Positions 17,677-27,800 of a DNA stretch of 64,000 bases are shown here, piece by piece. The number at the start of each line of letters is the position of its first letter. Position 1 is the stretch's first letter. Source of the stretch: a bacterium (GTDB lineage: Bacteria; Planctomycetota; Planctomycetia; Pirellulales; Pirellulaceae); NCBI GenBank assembly GCA_016124445.1, contig WGNR01000009.1:85415-149414 (forward strand). Direction: 5' to 3'. Both the position numbers and the translations under genes were made by a program. Below the pieces are notes generated by a model, which was not told where the DNA came from, made no database searches, and worked only from the letters and a program-made list of their open reading frames with translations.

Positions 17677-18177
17677 TCACTGACTGGCAACCGGACCACC
17701 TCGTCGATTCGGAGCGAACCACTTTTCGGTGACTTCTGGTGGATCCAAGAGGAGGTTGCCACCATGGATTACTTCGCACTTGGAAAGGTCGAACGAGGTC
17801 TCGCTCGGAAAGTCGAGGTGAACATCGATCGTGAGCGGAGTCGAACTGATCGGAACGGTGCATTCGTAGATGGTGTAGCCCCCTTCGACCTCCGGCGTGT
17901 ATCGAAAGGTCAGGTGGCCATCTTGGGCCGATAAGGTTTCTAGCCCAATTGAGCCCAGACCCAGAGGAAACGTTGTTTTCTGAGCGGGTGGAATCTGTGT
18001 GTCGAGGGAAATGATCCCTGCCTGTTGATCAAACGCAAATGCACTGGGGACGGATTGCGGAGAGTCAGTAACCGATGCGGTTCGCGGCGCAACCGGCTTC
18101 GTCTCAGGCAGAACTTCGGCGGAAGGTACACAGCCTGAGGCGAGCATCAGTACAAGTAGCGGGATGGAGCGATTCAT
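17677..18177 (-). CDS. Lipoprotein of unknown function
   Basis: A 166-residue lipoprotein: MNRSIPLLVLMLASGC gives lipobox ASGC with Cys16 as the lipidated residue. The mature protein starts with a Pro/Thr/Ser-rich spacer. It then forms a beta-rich domain (IGLETLSAQDGHLTFRYTP, GGYTIYECTVPISSTPLTIDVHLDF) and ends WFAPNRRGGPVASQ. No catalytic motif is visible and I do not recognise the family. It converges with the flavoprotein at 17637 and is divergent from the HEAT-like gene. Confidence 0.65.
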   Translation of the reverse strand: MNRSIPLLVLMLASGCVPSAEVLPETKPVAPRTASVTDSPQSVPSAFAFDQQAGIISLDTQIPPAQKTTFPLGLGSIGLETLSAQDGHLTFRYTPEVEGGYTIYECTVPISSTPLTIDVHLDFPSETSFDLSKCEVIHGGNLLLDPPEVTEKWFAPNRRGGPVASQ

Positions 18178-18575
18178 GGTGATTGTCCTCAGTCAATCGG
18201 AAAGCGCGAGATCCAAGTCAGCCTATCCAATGGACGCCCCAGGGGCGGAGACAGATTCGAATGCGATCTGGACCACGACCCGTAAAACCCTGATCTAATA
18301 ACCGATTTGAATGTATGTGTCACAGGTGGGTATTACCTGCTATCACCGGAAATTTGTGATCAATCTTTGGCCAATCTTCTTGGCGGTATTGTTCCAAGTT
18401 GGCATTTCTGCCCGAAAATTCCCGGAATCGGGGCATGCTACCAGTCAACCATTTCCGAAAACGGTTCGTAAAGATTGGCGTGCATTCGAACTAAAAATCG
18501 CCTATATTTCGGGGATTGTCCTCATTGATTTGCGCACCATGGATTTCCCACCTCCGAGTCGACGAAGACCAGACA
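18178..18575. other. Divergent promoter region without a supported gene
   Basis: About 400 bases between the start of the minus-strand lipoprotein and the plus-strand HEAT-like protein. I see a loop-less dyad CGCCCC-a-GGGGCG near 18235 and CAGGT-N7-ACCTG near 18324, but no coding frame I believe. Promoters for both flanking genes should lie here. Confidence 0.4.
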
Positions 18576-19634
18576 ATGAATCTCACCACGGTATCAAAAC
18601 CGATTCTCTCACTGCTTATCCTGCTCTTCCCGCTGGTTGCCCTCTCGGCGGCCGAGCCGGATCAGGCCGATGCTACGCAATCGCAGGTCATTCGCAAACT
18701 TATTCGAGAACTTGATGCCGATCAATTTGCCGTTCGCCAGAATGCAGCTAACGAACTCGCCAAAATTGGCAAAGAGACGATCCCTGCGATCGAGAAAGCG
18801 GCGCTTGCTGGAACGGGCGAAGTCGTCAGCCGCTCAGTTGATCTGTTGAAGCTGTTTGCTGGTTCACCCGAACAGGAAACCGCTCGGCTCGCGCTTTCGT
18901 CGCTGCGGAATCTGGCAGCCAGTGGCAACCAAACGGCCAGCTATCTGGCGGAAGAGGCGATCGAGCAATTGAAACGTCGTGTAGGACCCAATCGGATCCT
19001 TGACGACCTGCAACCGGTGGCAGAAGGCATGCCGGCCGGCCACGTCGAACAATCGGTCCAGATCTCCAACGTCAACGGAAACCGAACCATTGATGTGACT
19101 CAGAACGGAGAACGAGTCGTCGCCCAGACCGGTGCGGATGGGCACGTAAGTGTCACCTGGCACTTGCCCGGCGGCAAAGAGCGAACCGTCGAAGCGGACA
19201 GTGCGGATAAACTGCAGAAGCAAGATCCAGAGGCGTTCGCCAAGCTAACTGAATTGAACAAGATTGCCGACGCTGGTCCTTTCCGGTTCCCTGGTCAGGC
19301 AGATGGGCCTCGCGTTCATGTTCGTGTGCCGCGTCCTATCGGGCCTCGGTTCGATCCTTTCTCGAATGTCCAGCAGCAAGTGGAAGCGATGCGTGCACGA
19401 CACGAGCGATTCCTCAGCAAGATGGAAGAAAGCTTGAATCGTCGGATTGCTCCGGGCGATGCATTGCCGCCCAAGCCCGCCGCCGATGGCAAGAAGCTGG
19501 AAGAAGTTCGCCTGCGGATGGGCGAAATGATCGAGCGGCTCAAAGCAGCCCAGCCCAACGACATCGATTCGGTCGACCTGCAACGACTGGAAGATGCTCT
19601 TCAGCAGATCGAAACCAAGCTGCAAAAATCATAG
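18576..19634 (+). CDS. Exported HEAT-repeat-like protein
   Basis: The ATG at 18576 gives a good signal peptide (SLLILLFPLVALSAAEP), so I prefer it over the upstream in-frame ATG; 352 residues. The first mature ~100 residues form helical pairs typical of planctomycete HEAT-like repeats (KLIRELDADQFAVRQNAANELAKIGKETIPAIEKA, RLALSSLRNLAASGNQTASYLAEEAI). The middle (TIDVTQNGERVVAQTGADGHVSVTWHL) looks beta-rich, and the C-terminal ~120 residues are charged, probably coiled coil (RMGEMIERLKAAQ, LEDALQQIETKLQ). It is probably a scaffold or binding protein outside the inner membrane. It converges closely with the glycosyltransferase gene (7 bases). Confidence 0.72.
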   Translation: MNLTTVSKPILSLLILLFPLVALSAAEPDQADATQSQVIRKLIRELDADQFAVRQNAANELAKIGKETIPAIEKAALAGTGEVVSRSVDLLKLFAGSPEQETARLALSSLRNLAASGNQTASYLAEEAIEQLKRRVGPNRILDDLQPVAEGMPAGHVEQSVQISNVNGNRTIDVTQNGERVVAQTGADGHVSVTWHLPGGKERTVEADSADKLQKQDPEAFAKLTELNKIADAGPFRFPGQADGPRVHVRVPRPIGPRFDPFSNVQQQVEAMRARHERFLSKMEESLNRRIAPGDALPPKPAADGKKLEEVRLRMGEMIERLKAAQPNDIDSVDLQRLEDALQQIETKLQKS

Positions 19635-19641
19635 TCAATCG

Positions 19642-21171
19642 CTACGGCAAATCCCCGAAACTCTCCGGTAACAGCACGCGCCATTGAACGCGTGCTGTTT
19701 GCGTTTTGGGCTTGGTGATCTGATAGTGGCGATCCGGAAATGCGTCGACCAGTTTCTGGGCGGCTTGATCGGCATCGGCTTCGTCGCCACGCACAATCAG
19801 AATCATCCGCCGGTCAGGTTTTGATTCCGCGATCAGACGCTGCGTTGCCGCGCCTGGCGAAGTGTAGGTGAGCCCGAACCGATCGCCCTCGAAATCTGGG
19901 ATGGAGTAAATCGATTCGATCGGCAGCGTGGCGTACGACTCCCAAAGGATGTCGTGATCGGGATCTTGCAGGATATCGGTTTCGATCAGGCCTGAGGCGA
20001 TGGCAACATCGGTCGGGGCTGGTTTCTCTTCAAGGTACTGGGTGACCGAAGCGACCGCCGTTTGCCAATCTTCGCCTCGCATCTCTTGGAATTGATGCGG
20101 CATACGTAGACCCACCGCAACGATAACCGCGATGAGTACGCCTCCGCGGCGCAGCCATTTCGACTCGATCGACCCGGCCATGCTTGCCATGAGAAGCGGG
20201 ATGATCGTCTCGGCGGAAATCAGGTAGCGACCGAAGAACAATGCCGCGATGCCGGTCGCCGTGGAGAGCCAGGCCAGGGCGATTGGGCCAATAACGGTGA
20301 TCCCGCAAAGGATCGTTCGCGTCGTCTCCGGAGATTTCCACGTGGCCGAGCTCCGCCAAAGCTGCCAAACGCTTAGCAAAATCAGCAGCCCTAGCGGTGC
20401 CAGGGCGGTTCCCCAGCGATTCCATTCACTTAGCGAGGTTGCCGAGATGAATTGGGCCCAGTTTGCCCGACGCTCGAAGATTGAAAGCAGGTGCATGATG
20501 CTGAGTGCACAAGCGGCCGCCACGATCAAAGATGCCCAGCCGAGCCGAACTCGCGTCGCTCGATTAGCGGCAAGCAGCCCAATGCCCAAGGCGACGCAAA
20601 CGGAGAAGAGCAACGTGCTGTAATGAAAGTAGAAGCCGAGAATCACGAGAGCGGCCAAAGCACCCCAGTCCCGCAGTCGATTCCCTTCAGTGATGCGCAC
20701 GGCCAGAACAACCTGGACCACGGCGATCGCCTGTACCAGGCCATAAACGCGGGCCTCGGTGGCAAAGAAGATCCAATCGACATCGATTGCAGCCATGATG
20801 CCGGCAGCAAGTGAAACCGAGACATCCGCCGTCCAGCGGTAGGCGGCCAGCGTGATCAGGCCGACAGCGGCCAAGCCTCCCAAAAGAGATGGCAGTCGCA
20901 AGCTCCACTCGTGCATTCCGACGAGCTTCACTTCCGGCCAGACCAGGTAGAAATAGAGCGGGGCCTGATTGCCCATCGCGCCACGCTGGTGGATGTCCTC
21001 GATGCCGTCCGAAACGACCCAAGCCGTGTGTAGTTCATCGATCCAGAGGCTCTCTTCGAGCAGCCCGACGCGAAACCAACCAGCCACCAGGACCATGCCG
21101 ATTGCCAATAGCGCACCCGTGCGCCATGAAGGACTTGCTGAGGCCGGATTGGTATCGTTTAGAGAGCTCAC
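19642..21171 (-). CDS. Multi-pass glycosyltransferase, GT39/ArnT-like
   Basis: A 509-residue membrane protein with about 10-12 hydrophobic segments. The first periplasmic loop contains LLEESLWIDELHTAWV, where the Asp-Glu pair after the first helix is the hallmark of GT-C mannosyltransferase/ArnT-like enzymes. NQAPLYFYLVWPEVKLVG and ARVYGLVQAIAVVQ also fit. A soluble C-terminal domain of ~110 residues follows. Such enzymes move a sugar from a polyprenyl-phosphate donor to protein, lipid or polymer outside the membrane. It is the last gene of a minus-strand cluster, 50 bases after the ExeA-like ATPase, suggesting a role in an envelope glycan or glycoprotein. Confidence 0.78.
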   Translation of the reverse strand: MSSLNDTNPASASPSWRTGALLAIGMVLVAGWFRVGLLEESLWIDELHTAWVVSDGIEDIHQRGAMGNQAPLYFYLVWPEVKLVGMHEWSLRLPSLLGGLAAVGLITLAAYRWTADVSVSLAAGIMAAIDVDWIFFATEARVYGLVQAIAVVQVVLAVRITEGNRLRDWGALAALVILGFYFHYSTLLFSVCVALGIGLLAANRATRVRLGWASLIVAAACALSIMHLLSIFERRANWAQFISATSLSEWNRWGTALAPLGLLILLSVWQLWRSSATWKSPETTRTILCGITVIGPIALAWLSTATGIAALFFGRYLISAETIIPLLMASMAGSIESKWLRRGGVLIAVIVAVGLRMPHQFQEMRGEDWQTAVASVTQYLEEKPAPTDVAIASGLIETDILQDPDHDILWESYATLPIESIYSIPDFEGDRFGLTYTSPGAATQRLIAESKPDRRMILIVRGDEADADQAAQKLVDAFPDRHYQITKPKTQTARVQWRVLLPESFGDLP

Positions 21172-21221
21172 GCCGATTGATTCTAATTGGCAAGAGCCTG
21201 ACCGCCAGGGAGGTGGTATCG

Positions 21222-22046
21222 CTATTCTGGGACGACGGTGACCAACTCTTCGTGGATCGATTCAATCTGGTCGGCATCAATCTGGCCGATTTCTTCGGCA
21301 TAGCCGATCAGCAGGGCCAGGTCGCACAGCCGATTGATCTCGCGCGGATTGCCCCGCGTGATCTGAAACAGCCGTTCCAGGGCTCCTGGCGTGAAGATCT
21401 CGCCCGAGGAACCTGCCACGCGAAGTCGATGCGTCACGTAGGCAGCCGTTTCGTCGGGCGTAAAGGAGCGCATGAGTGATTTGACGCCGATCCGGCTTTC
21501 CAGCGAAGCAAATCGTTCGACGGCCGGAATGATAGGGGTTTGCCCAACGAGAACCAACGTGAGATCGAGCTTGCCGTCGGTCTCGAAGTTTGTCAAAAGG
21601 CGAAGTGTTTCCAGCGAGGTATGATCGGTCAGCAGATGGGCATCGTCGACGACGATCACGGCGTGATTGCCTGAACGCGTATTCTCGGAGAGTACCTGTT
21701 GAAGCTGCCAGATCGTTTCGCTCGGGCTTGCAGCGGCCGTGCTGCCAGACGTTCCGTGTCCCAGGTTCAGCAGCAAATACGGTACAAGTTGTTCGGCGGT
21801 CAGCTTGGGGAAGACGAGGTGAACTCGCGGGTTAAACGTGTCGGGCAACAGCGCCATCAAGGTGCGAGCCAGGAGGCTTTTACCGAGCCCGCAGGCTCCG
21901 GCCAGGATCGCCGCGCCTCGGCGGTTTTCAACGGCGTAACGGAGTTTCAACAGCGCTGCCTGCGCGGACTCGGAAGGATAGTAGAAAGCCTCCGAGTAGG
22001 TATTCTCGAACGGGCGAGTCTTCAGTTTCCAGTACGCTTCGTACAT
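21222..22046 (-). CDS. ExeA-like AAA ATPase
   Basis: A 274-residue ATPase that opens with MYEAYWKLKTRPFENT, the typical start of ExeA/GspA-family proteins. It has Walker A GACGLGKS (residues 50-57), Walker B HAVIVVDDAHLL (129-139), sensor-like LVLVGQTP and an AAA lid (ITRGNPREINRLCDLALLIGYA). ExeA drives assembly of secretins through peptidoglycan in type II secretion; stand-alone members also occur with polysaccharide-export genes. Here it lacks the C-terminal peptidoglycan-binding domain of ExeA. It lies 45 bases downstream of the P-loop-like protein below, probably in one operon. Confidence 0.85.
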   Translation of the reverse strand: MYEAYWKLKTRPFENTYSEAFYYPSESAQAALLKLRYAVENRRGAAILAGACGLGKSLLARTLMALLPDTFNPRVHLVFPKLTAEQLVPYLLLNLGHGTSGSTAAASPSETIWQLQQVLSENTRSGNHAVIVVDDAHLLTDHTSLETLRLLTNFETDGKLDLTLVLVGQTPIIPAVERFASLESRIGVKSLMRSFTPDETAAYVTHRLRVAGSSGEIFTPGALERLFQITRGNPREINRLCDLALLIGYAEEIGQIDADQIESIHEELVTVVPE

Positions 22047-22091
22047 CGCGAGTTGCGCTTTCGCCCCGGGTGGTTAATCCGATGATCGATT

Positions 22092-23297
22092 CTATCGCCA
22101 GAAGTTGTCGGCGACTCCGACCACGTTGATTTTTCGCTGCTGGAGCTTCGGCAAGATCTGGCCAAGCTCGTGATCGTGCGTTCCGCGGCCATCGCGAACG
22201 ACCAGCACGCTGTGGATCAGTGCCAATCGCTGCCAGACTTCCGGGCGATCGCCGCCATCCCACAGAACGGCATCGAAGTCGCGGGCAAATTGTTGCAGTT
22301 GTCCAGCCGAAAGGTCGCCCAGGTGGCGATAGCCGGCCGGTAAGATCGCGATTGGTTGATCGGCTGCCTGAATCATGGCTTCATAAAGGTTGTCCAGCGA
22401 AGCACTATCGGCGGGCACTCCTTCCGCTTGAAGTCCCATGCGAGCCGTCAAGCTTTCAGGACCTTCGCCTTCGTCGATAATCAATACGCGACGATTTTGC
22501 TTGGCCAATAGCTTGGCCAGGCAGGCCGTCAGCGTGGTGCAGCCGCAACCGGCTCCTAGCGAGACGATTGCCATTGATTTGACACCGTTGGAAATACCGG
22601 TGGCCAAGGTTCTCCATTGATCGCCGCACAGATCGAGGATCATGTCGGTTTCTTCTGGCCAGCAAAGCGTGTCGACTTCCCACTTGGGATGTGACAGCCG
22701 ACGAGCCCGATAGGGACTCGCTTGCGGAGTAGCCGCAGGAGCTGGCTCAGGTTCCGCTTCTGCAGCGGGCGTGGGTGTGGAAGGTTCTTCGGTGGCAACG
22801 AAGGTAAAGCTGGTTTCGTTGCTCGAATCATCGTCAGTGAATTCGTCAGGTTCCCAGGGCGATATCTCGATCGTCGGTGCCGGCATTTCTGCAACAGCGG
22901 GCCGAGGGGTCGCTGCGGAAACCGGATTTACCGGAATATGCTTGCGGCCAGCCCGCACCATGAGTCGGTCGAGCGCTTCAGCCACCGCAGCCGTGTTTTT
23001 GGCGGCTACCTGGAATTCGTCAGGGTCTTGCCCTTGTCCGGGGGAGTCGTTGGCATTGTCGTAGCTTCCGACCAGCGGCGAACCAGGCATGTCGATGCGA
23101 ATGCCCTGGTTCTTCCAATGTTGTAGCTCGCTGAGCGTCGGCTTGCGCGACATGGTGCGGCCCGCGTCCGGGGTGGTTTGCTGGGAAGTGTGAGGCTTGT
23201 TCATATCTGCATCCGACGTTGGGGGAGCGGCGTCATCCGCCAAGCGATTAGGTTCCGATTGGTAAGCACGAATAAAAGCCTGATCGAGTTGGCTCAT
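22092..23297 (-). CDS. BY-kinase/MinD-like protein with a degenerate P-loop
   Basis: I chose the ATG at 23297, whose A is the last base of the upstream gene's stop (TAATG), giving 401 residues. The N-terminal ~240 residues are low-complexity, acidic and Pro-rich (includes TLSELQHWKNQGIRIDMPGSP). The C-terminal domain has the CpsD/MinD layout: strand MAIVSLGAGCGCTTLTACLA, then VLIIDEGEGPESLTARMGLQ, PIAILPAGY, FDAVLWDGG and VLVVRDGRGT. The P-loop reads GAGCGCTT; the expected lysine is cysteine, so nucleotide binding may be lost. There is no Tyr cluster at the C-terminus. It is translationally coupled to the proline-rich membrane protein upstream and next to an ExeA-like ATPase. Confidence 0.7.
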   Translation of the reverse strand: MSQLDQAFIRAYQSEPNRLADDAAPPTSDADMNKPHTSQQTTPDAGRTMSRKPTLSELQHWKNQGIRIDMPGSPLVGSYDNANDSPGQGQDPDEFQVAAKNTAAVAEALDRLMVRAGRKHIPVNPVSAATPRPAVAEMPAPTIEISPWEPDEFTDDDSSNETSFTFVATEEPSTPTPAAEAEPEPAPAATPQASPYRARRLSHPKWEVDTLCWPEETDMILDLCGDQWRTLATGISNGVKSMAIVSLGAGCGCTTLTACLAKLLAKQNRRVLIIDEGEGPESLTARMGLQAEGVPADSASLDNLYEAMIQAADQPIAILPAGYRHLGDLSAGQLQQFARDFDAVLWDGGDRPEVWQRLALIHSVLVVRDGRGTHDHELGQILPKLQQRKINVVGVADNFWR

Positions 23298-24577
23298 TAT
23301 CGAACTCCCAAATCCAGCGGCTGGACACTTCCCAGGCGAGCACCTTCCTGTGGTGCTTCTTGATTGCTGTAGGGCCCGTATCCATAGGGACTTTGTTCCT
23401 GAGTATTGGTCTGAGAATAGGTCGGCTGTTGCGGCGTGCTGATCGCTGGCATGTCTGGTTGACTTTGAGAACCATGAACGATTTGTGGCATTTGCGATTG
23501 GTTTGAAGCCGCGACACCGCTGGTCGTTCGAGGAATCAGCTTGCCATCGACATAGTCGTAGTTGCCTTGCTGCTGCATCCAATGTTGACCGGTCGCTGGA
23601 TTCGCATTCTGCGACATTTCCGGAGCGTTCAACTGCATTGACGGTTGCTGATTGGGGATCTGCGAACTCGATGCGCCACCGTCGAATTGTGGCGTGTAGG
23701 TTCCAGCGGACGGAGCAGGATTGAAACTGGGAGCGTACGATGGATCGCTAGCCGGTTGAGGCTCGTTTTCCATTCCTTCAGGACGGAACTGATAGTATTC
23801 GTCTTCCGGAGCCATCGGTTCCGGAGGAAGATCCTGGTTAAACATTGGAATGTAAGGCTCGCCAGGTTGCTGTGTCTGGTTTGCTTGCGGAGCGGCGACA
23901 TTCGTCAATTCTGCTTGGGTCGACGGATTCGACATCGACGGGTTCGTCATGTCGTTGCGCGGGGCCGAAGCCATGTACGGGATCTCCGACTCCAGCGGCT
24001 CGATCGTGATCGTTTCGCTCGGGGGAGGTGGCGGAGCGGTGGCATCCCACGCCGGGGCCGATCCAAGTTCGCCCGAGGTCACAAACAATCCTTGCGGAAC
24101 GTCTTCGACTGGCGGCTTGCTCTCCTCGCCTGAGAACATGATCCAACAGGTCGCGATCACCAGGGAAATGGCGATACCTGGGAGCACCAGGCGGTTCTTC
24201 CATTGCTGAATAGGCAACGATGATTCTCGGCGCTGCCGTGAATCGTCGCCGGGTCGGTGATGTATGTACGAAGGAGCCTCTTCGCCTTCCGGTTCAGGCT
24301 CTGGAACCGTTGGCTGTGGCGGGCTGACGACCGGAGCGACGCTTGGCTGCGGGTGCTCTGGCGTTGGCACATTGACCAACAGACTTTCTTCCATCGTCGA
24401 CTGGACCGGGTCTTCTCCCAGCAGATTGGATACCCAATCTTTGCTAGCGGCTGGCTGCTCTTCGACCGGAGGCTGCCAGCTCAAGTCCTTCACACGCAAC
24501 ACGATCGGGTGTCCGTAGAAGGTGCCTGGAGTGCCAGTTTGTTCGGTTGATTTGGGAGTTCCCACGGTTTTCGTCAT
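23297..24577 (-). CDS. Proline-rich single-pass membrane protein
   Basis: The ATG at 24577 is preferred over 24715, because the added residues are basic and unlike the rest; 426 residues. A cytoplasmic part of ~140 residues (starts MTKTVGTPKSTEQTG, includes YGHPIVLRVKDLSW) is followed by one membrane helix (LVLPGIAISLVIATCWIMF). About 255 disordered residues then follow, rich in Pro, Gln, Asn and Ser (APPPPPPSE, SAGTYTPQFDGGASSSQIPNQQP). There is no enzyme motif. By position it could be the membrane partner of the MinD/BY-kinase-like protein, as Wzz-type adaptors are for CpsD, but it lacks a Wzz domain. Likely first gene of the four-gene minus-strand cluster. Confidence 0.72.
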   Translation of the reverse strand: MTKTVGTPKSTEQTGTPGTFYGHPIVLRVKDLSWQPPVEEQPAASKDWVSNLLGEDPVQSTMEESLLVNVPTPEHPQPSVAPVVSPPQPTVPEPEPEGEEAPSYIHHRPGDDSRQRRESSLPIQQWKNRLVLPGIAISLVIATCWIMFSGEESKPPVEDVPQGLFVTSGELGSAPAWDATAPPPPPSETITIEPLESEIPYMASAPRNDMTNPSMSNPSTQAELTNVAAPQANQTQQPGEPYIPMFNQDLPPEPMAPEDEYYQFRPEGMENEPQPASDPSYAPSFNPAPSAGTYTPQFDGGASSSQIPNQQPSMQLNAPEMSQNANPATGQHWMQQQGNYDYVDGKLIPRTTSGVAASNQSQMPQIVHGSQSQPDMPAISTPQQPTYSQTNTQEQSPYGYGPYSNQEAPQEGARLGSVQPLDLGVR

Positions 24578-24892
24578 CGGTTCGGCTTCCTTGCCTGACG
24601 TTAGATCGACGCTATCAAGCCGCGCGCTGGTTGCGGCCCGTTGTCCTAAGCATCGGTCCGGTTTGTAACGGTCTTTAGCATTAGATAAGAAAAAACGCCT
24701 TTTGGGGCTAGGCAAGCTTTAACGATTAAAGGTCGTTGATCGCTGGTTGTGGGCGGGCCGGAAATTTGGGATATTTGGAAGATTTGAGCCATTGCATTAC
24801 TTCTCGCCATGGTCCCTAGTGCCGTCTGACAGCACCGCTGACAGGCAGAGCAAAATGGGCCGCGGCGTTCGCATCGTCATTGGAAAGCACCT
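24578..24892. other. Divergent promoter region upstream of metH
   Basis: About 315 bases between the minus-strand cluster and metH. I looked for cobalamin and SAM riboswitch signatures and see none. No coding frame seems real. Promoters for both sides should be here. Confidence 0.4.
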
Positions 24893-27800
24893 ATGCCAGG
24901 TCCTCGCTTCGCCGGCCGACAGCACCCCATCTTCGACGACATCCAAACGCGAATTCTGATTCTCGATGGTGCCATGGGGACCATGATTCAGAAGTTCAAG
25001 CTCACCGAAGCCGACGTTCGTGGCGAACAATTCGCCAACGAAGAGAAGGATTTGCGCAACTTCAGCGATCTGCTTTGTTTGACCAAGCCTGAGATCATTG
25101 AAGGGATTCACCGCCAGTTCCTGGAGGCGGGGGCGAATATTATCGAAACCAACACCTTCGGTGCGACCCCAATCGCGATGGAGGAGTTCGCACTCAGCGA
25201 GTCGCTAGCAACCGATATCAACGTTGCCGCGGTGAAGCTGGCGCGAAAGGTTGTCGACGAGTTCAACGATCGCGATCCCGATAATCGCCGCTACGTCGCT
25301 GGTTCGATTGGTCCAACGAGCAAAACGGCATCGATCTCCCGACGCATCGAAGATCCTGGCTTCCGTGACGTGACCTTCGATCAACTAGCCGACTCGTATC
25401 TGGTGCAGATCGATGCCATGGTTCAGGCCGGAGTCGATATTTTGTTCCCGGAAACGACCTTCGATACCTTGAATCTGAAGGCCTGTCTGTTTGCGATCGA
25501 AAAGTATTACCGTATCAAGCAGATCGAGCTGCCGGTGATGACGTCGGTTACTATCACCGATGCCTCGGGACGCACCCTGTCAGGGCAAACGGTCGAAGCG
25601 TTTTGGAATTCGGTCTCGCACTTCCCGATGCTTAGTGTCGGTATCAACTGTGCACTGGGTGCCGAGTTGATGCGTCCATATGTTCAAGAGCTCTCCTCGA
25701 TCGCTTCGTGCTACATCAGTTGCCATCCCAATGCGGGCTTGCCGAACGAGATGGGCGAATACGATCAGACGCCTGATCAAATGGCGGCCACGATTCGTCA
25801 GTTCGCCGAGAACGGTTGGGTAAACATCGTCGGTGGTTGCTGTGGAAGCACGCCGCAGCATATCGAAGCGATCGCTAAGGTGATGCGTGATTTCGAGCCG
25901 CGACCCCTGCACCAGCAAGAAGAATTGACGCGATTGAGTGGCCAGGAACCATTCACGATCACGCCGAATACCAACTTTGTGATGATTGGAGAACGAACCA
26001 ACGTGACTGGTTCGCGGCGGTTTGCTCGGTTGATTCGGGAAGAACAGTACGAAGAGGCGGTCGAAGTCGCTCGGCAACAGGTCGAAAGTGGCGCCAACGT
26101 CATCGACGTGAACATGGACGACGCCCTGTTGGACGGCGAAGCGGCCATGACCCGTTACTTGAACCTGATCGCCGCCGAGCCGGACATCTGCAAGGTTCCG
26201 ATCATGATCGACAGTTCCAAATGGTCGGTCATCGAAGCGGGGCTGCGCTGTGTGCAAGGCAAATCGATCGTCAATTCGATCAGCTTGAAGGAAGGGGAAG
26301 AAGAGTTTCTCAACAAGGCCCGACTTTGCCGCGATTACGGTGCGGCGGTGGTTGTGATGGCCTTCGACGAAGTAGGCCAGGCGGTTGAACTCGATCGCAA
26401 GGTCGAGATCTGCAAACGGGCCTATGACCTGTTGGTCGAGAAGCTCGATTTCAACCCGACCGACATTATCTTCGACCCGAACATTTTGACCGTGGCGACC
26501 GGCATCGAAGAGCACAACGAATACGCGATCAACTTCATCGAGGCGACCCGGAAGATCAAACAGGTTTGCCCCGGAGCCAAGATATCTGGCGGGGTGAGCA
26601 ACGTTTCGTTCTCGTTCCGCGGTAATGACGTCGTGCGGGAAGCGATCCATGCGGTCTTCCTGTATCACGCCATCAAAGCGGGGCTCGACATGGGGATCGT
26701 CAATGCCGGGCAGTTGGCGGTTTACGACGAAGTGCCCAAAGAACTGCGCGATCTGATTGAAGACGTGCTGTTCAATAAACGGCCTGACGCGACCGAGCGG
26801 TTGGTTGAGTTTGCCGAAACGGTCAAGCATCAAAAGGGTGCCGGACCCAAGGTCGAAGATCTTTCGTGGCGTGAAGCCCCGGTCCGCGAACGGTTGGCTC
26901 ATTCGCTGGTCAAAGGGATCGACCGCTACATCGAAGAAGATACCGAAGAGGCCCGGCAGCAAGCTGAACGCTGCCTGCACATCATCGAAGGTCCGTTGAT
27001 GGACGGGATGAACATCGTCGGCGATCTGTTCGGCGCCGGCAAGATGTTCCTGCCGCAGGTGGTTAAAAGTGCCCGCGTGATGAAGAAGGCCGTCGCCTAC
27101 CTTCTGCCATTCATGGAGAAGGAAAAAGAAGAGCTCGGCACTACCGATGCCGATGCCCGCGGCAAGATTCTGATGGCCACCGTCAAAGGGGACGTGCACG
27201 ACATTGGCAAGAACATCGTCGGCGTGGTGCTGGGTTGCAACAACTACGAGATCATCGACCTGGGCGTGATGGTTCACTGCGACAAGATTCTGGCCGCGGC
27301 CAAAGAACATGGCGTCAACGTGATTGGTCTCTCAGGCCTGATTACTCCGAGCCTGGACGAAATGGTGCATGTGGCCGAAGAAATGCAGGCCGCCGGCATG
27401 ACCATTCCGCTGCTGATTGGGGGAGCGACGACCAGTGCCAAGCATACCGCCGTGAAGATTGCCCCGGCCTACGAAGGGGCGGTGGTGCACGTGCTGGATG
27501 CTTCGCGCAGTGTGGGCGTGGTCGATCAACTGTTGAGCAAAGAGAACTCGCCTGCCTTCTTGGAAAAGAACAAGAAGCTGCAAACCGAACTGGCCGAGTC
27601 GTATCGCAAACGCCAGGCGGTGACGCTCGTTCCGCTAAAGACCGCTCGCGAAAAGCATTTTGCAACCGACTGGGCGACGGTCGACATCCCGACCCCATCG
27701 TTCACCGGCATCAAGACGCTGCGTGAGTTTCCACTGGAGACCTTGCGAGACTACATCGACTGGTCCCCCTTTTTCAATTCTTGGGAATTGAAAGGGAAGT

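Noticed and set aside
24716..24892. Possible cobalamin or SAM riboswitch before metH
   Set aside because: No B12 box or SAM-I core could be found on the plus strand.
25580..27310. A 576-codon open frame on the minus strand
   Set aside because: It lies wholly inside metH on the opposite strand, and its His/Asp/Arg-rich product looks like the mirror of metH codon bias. No domain is visible.
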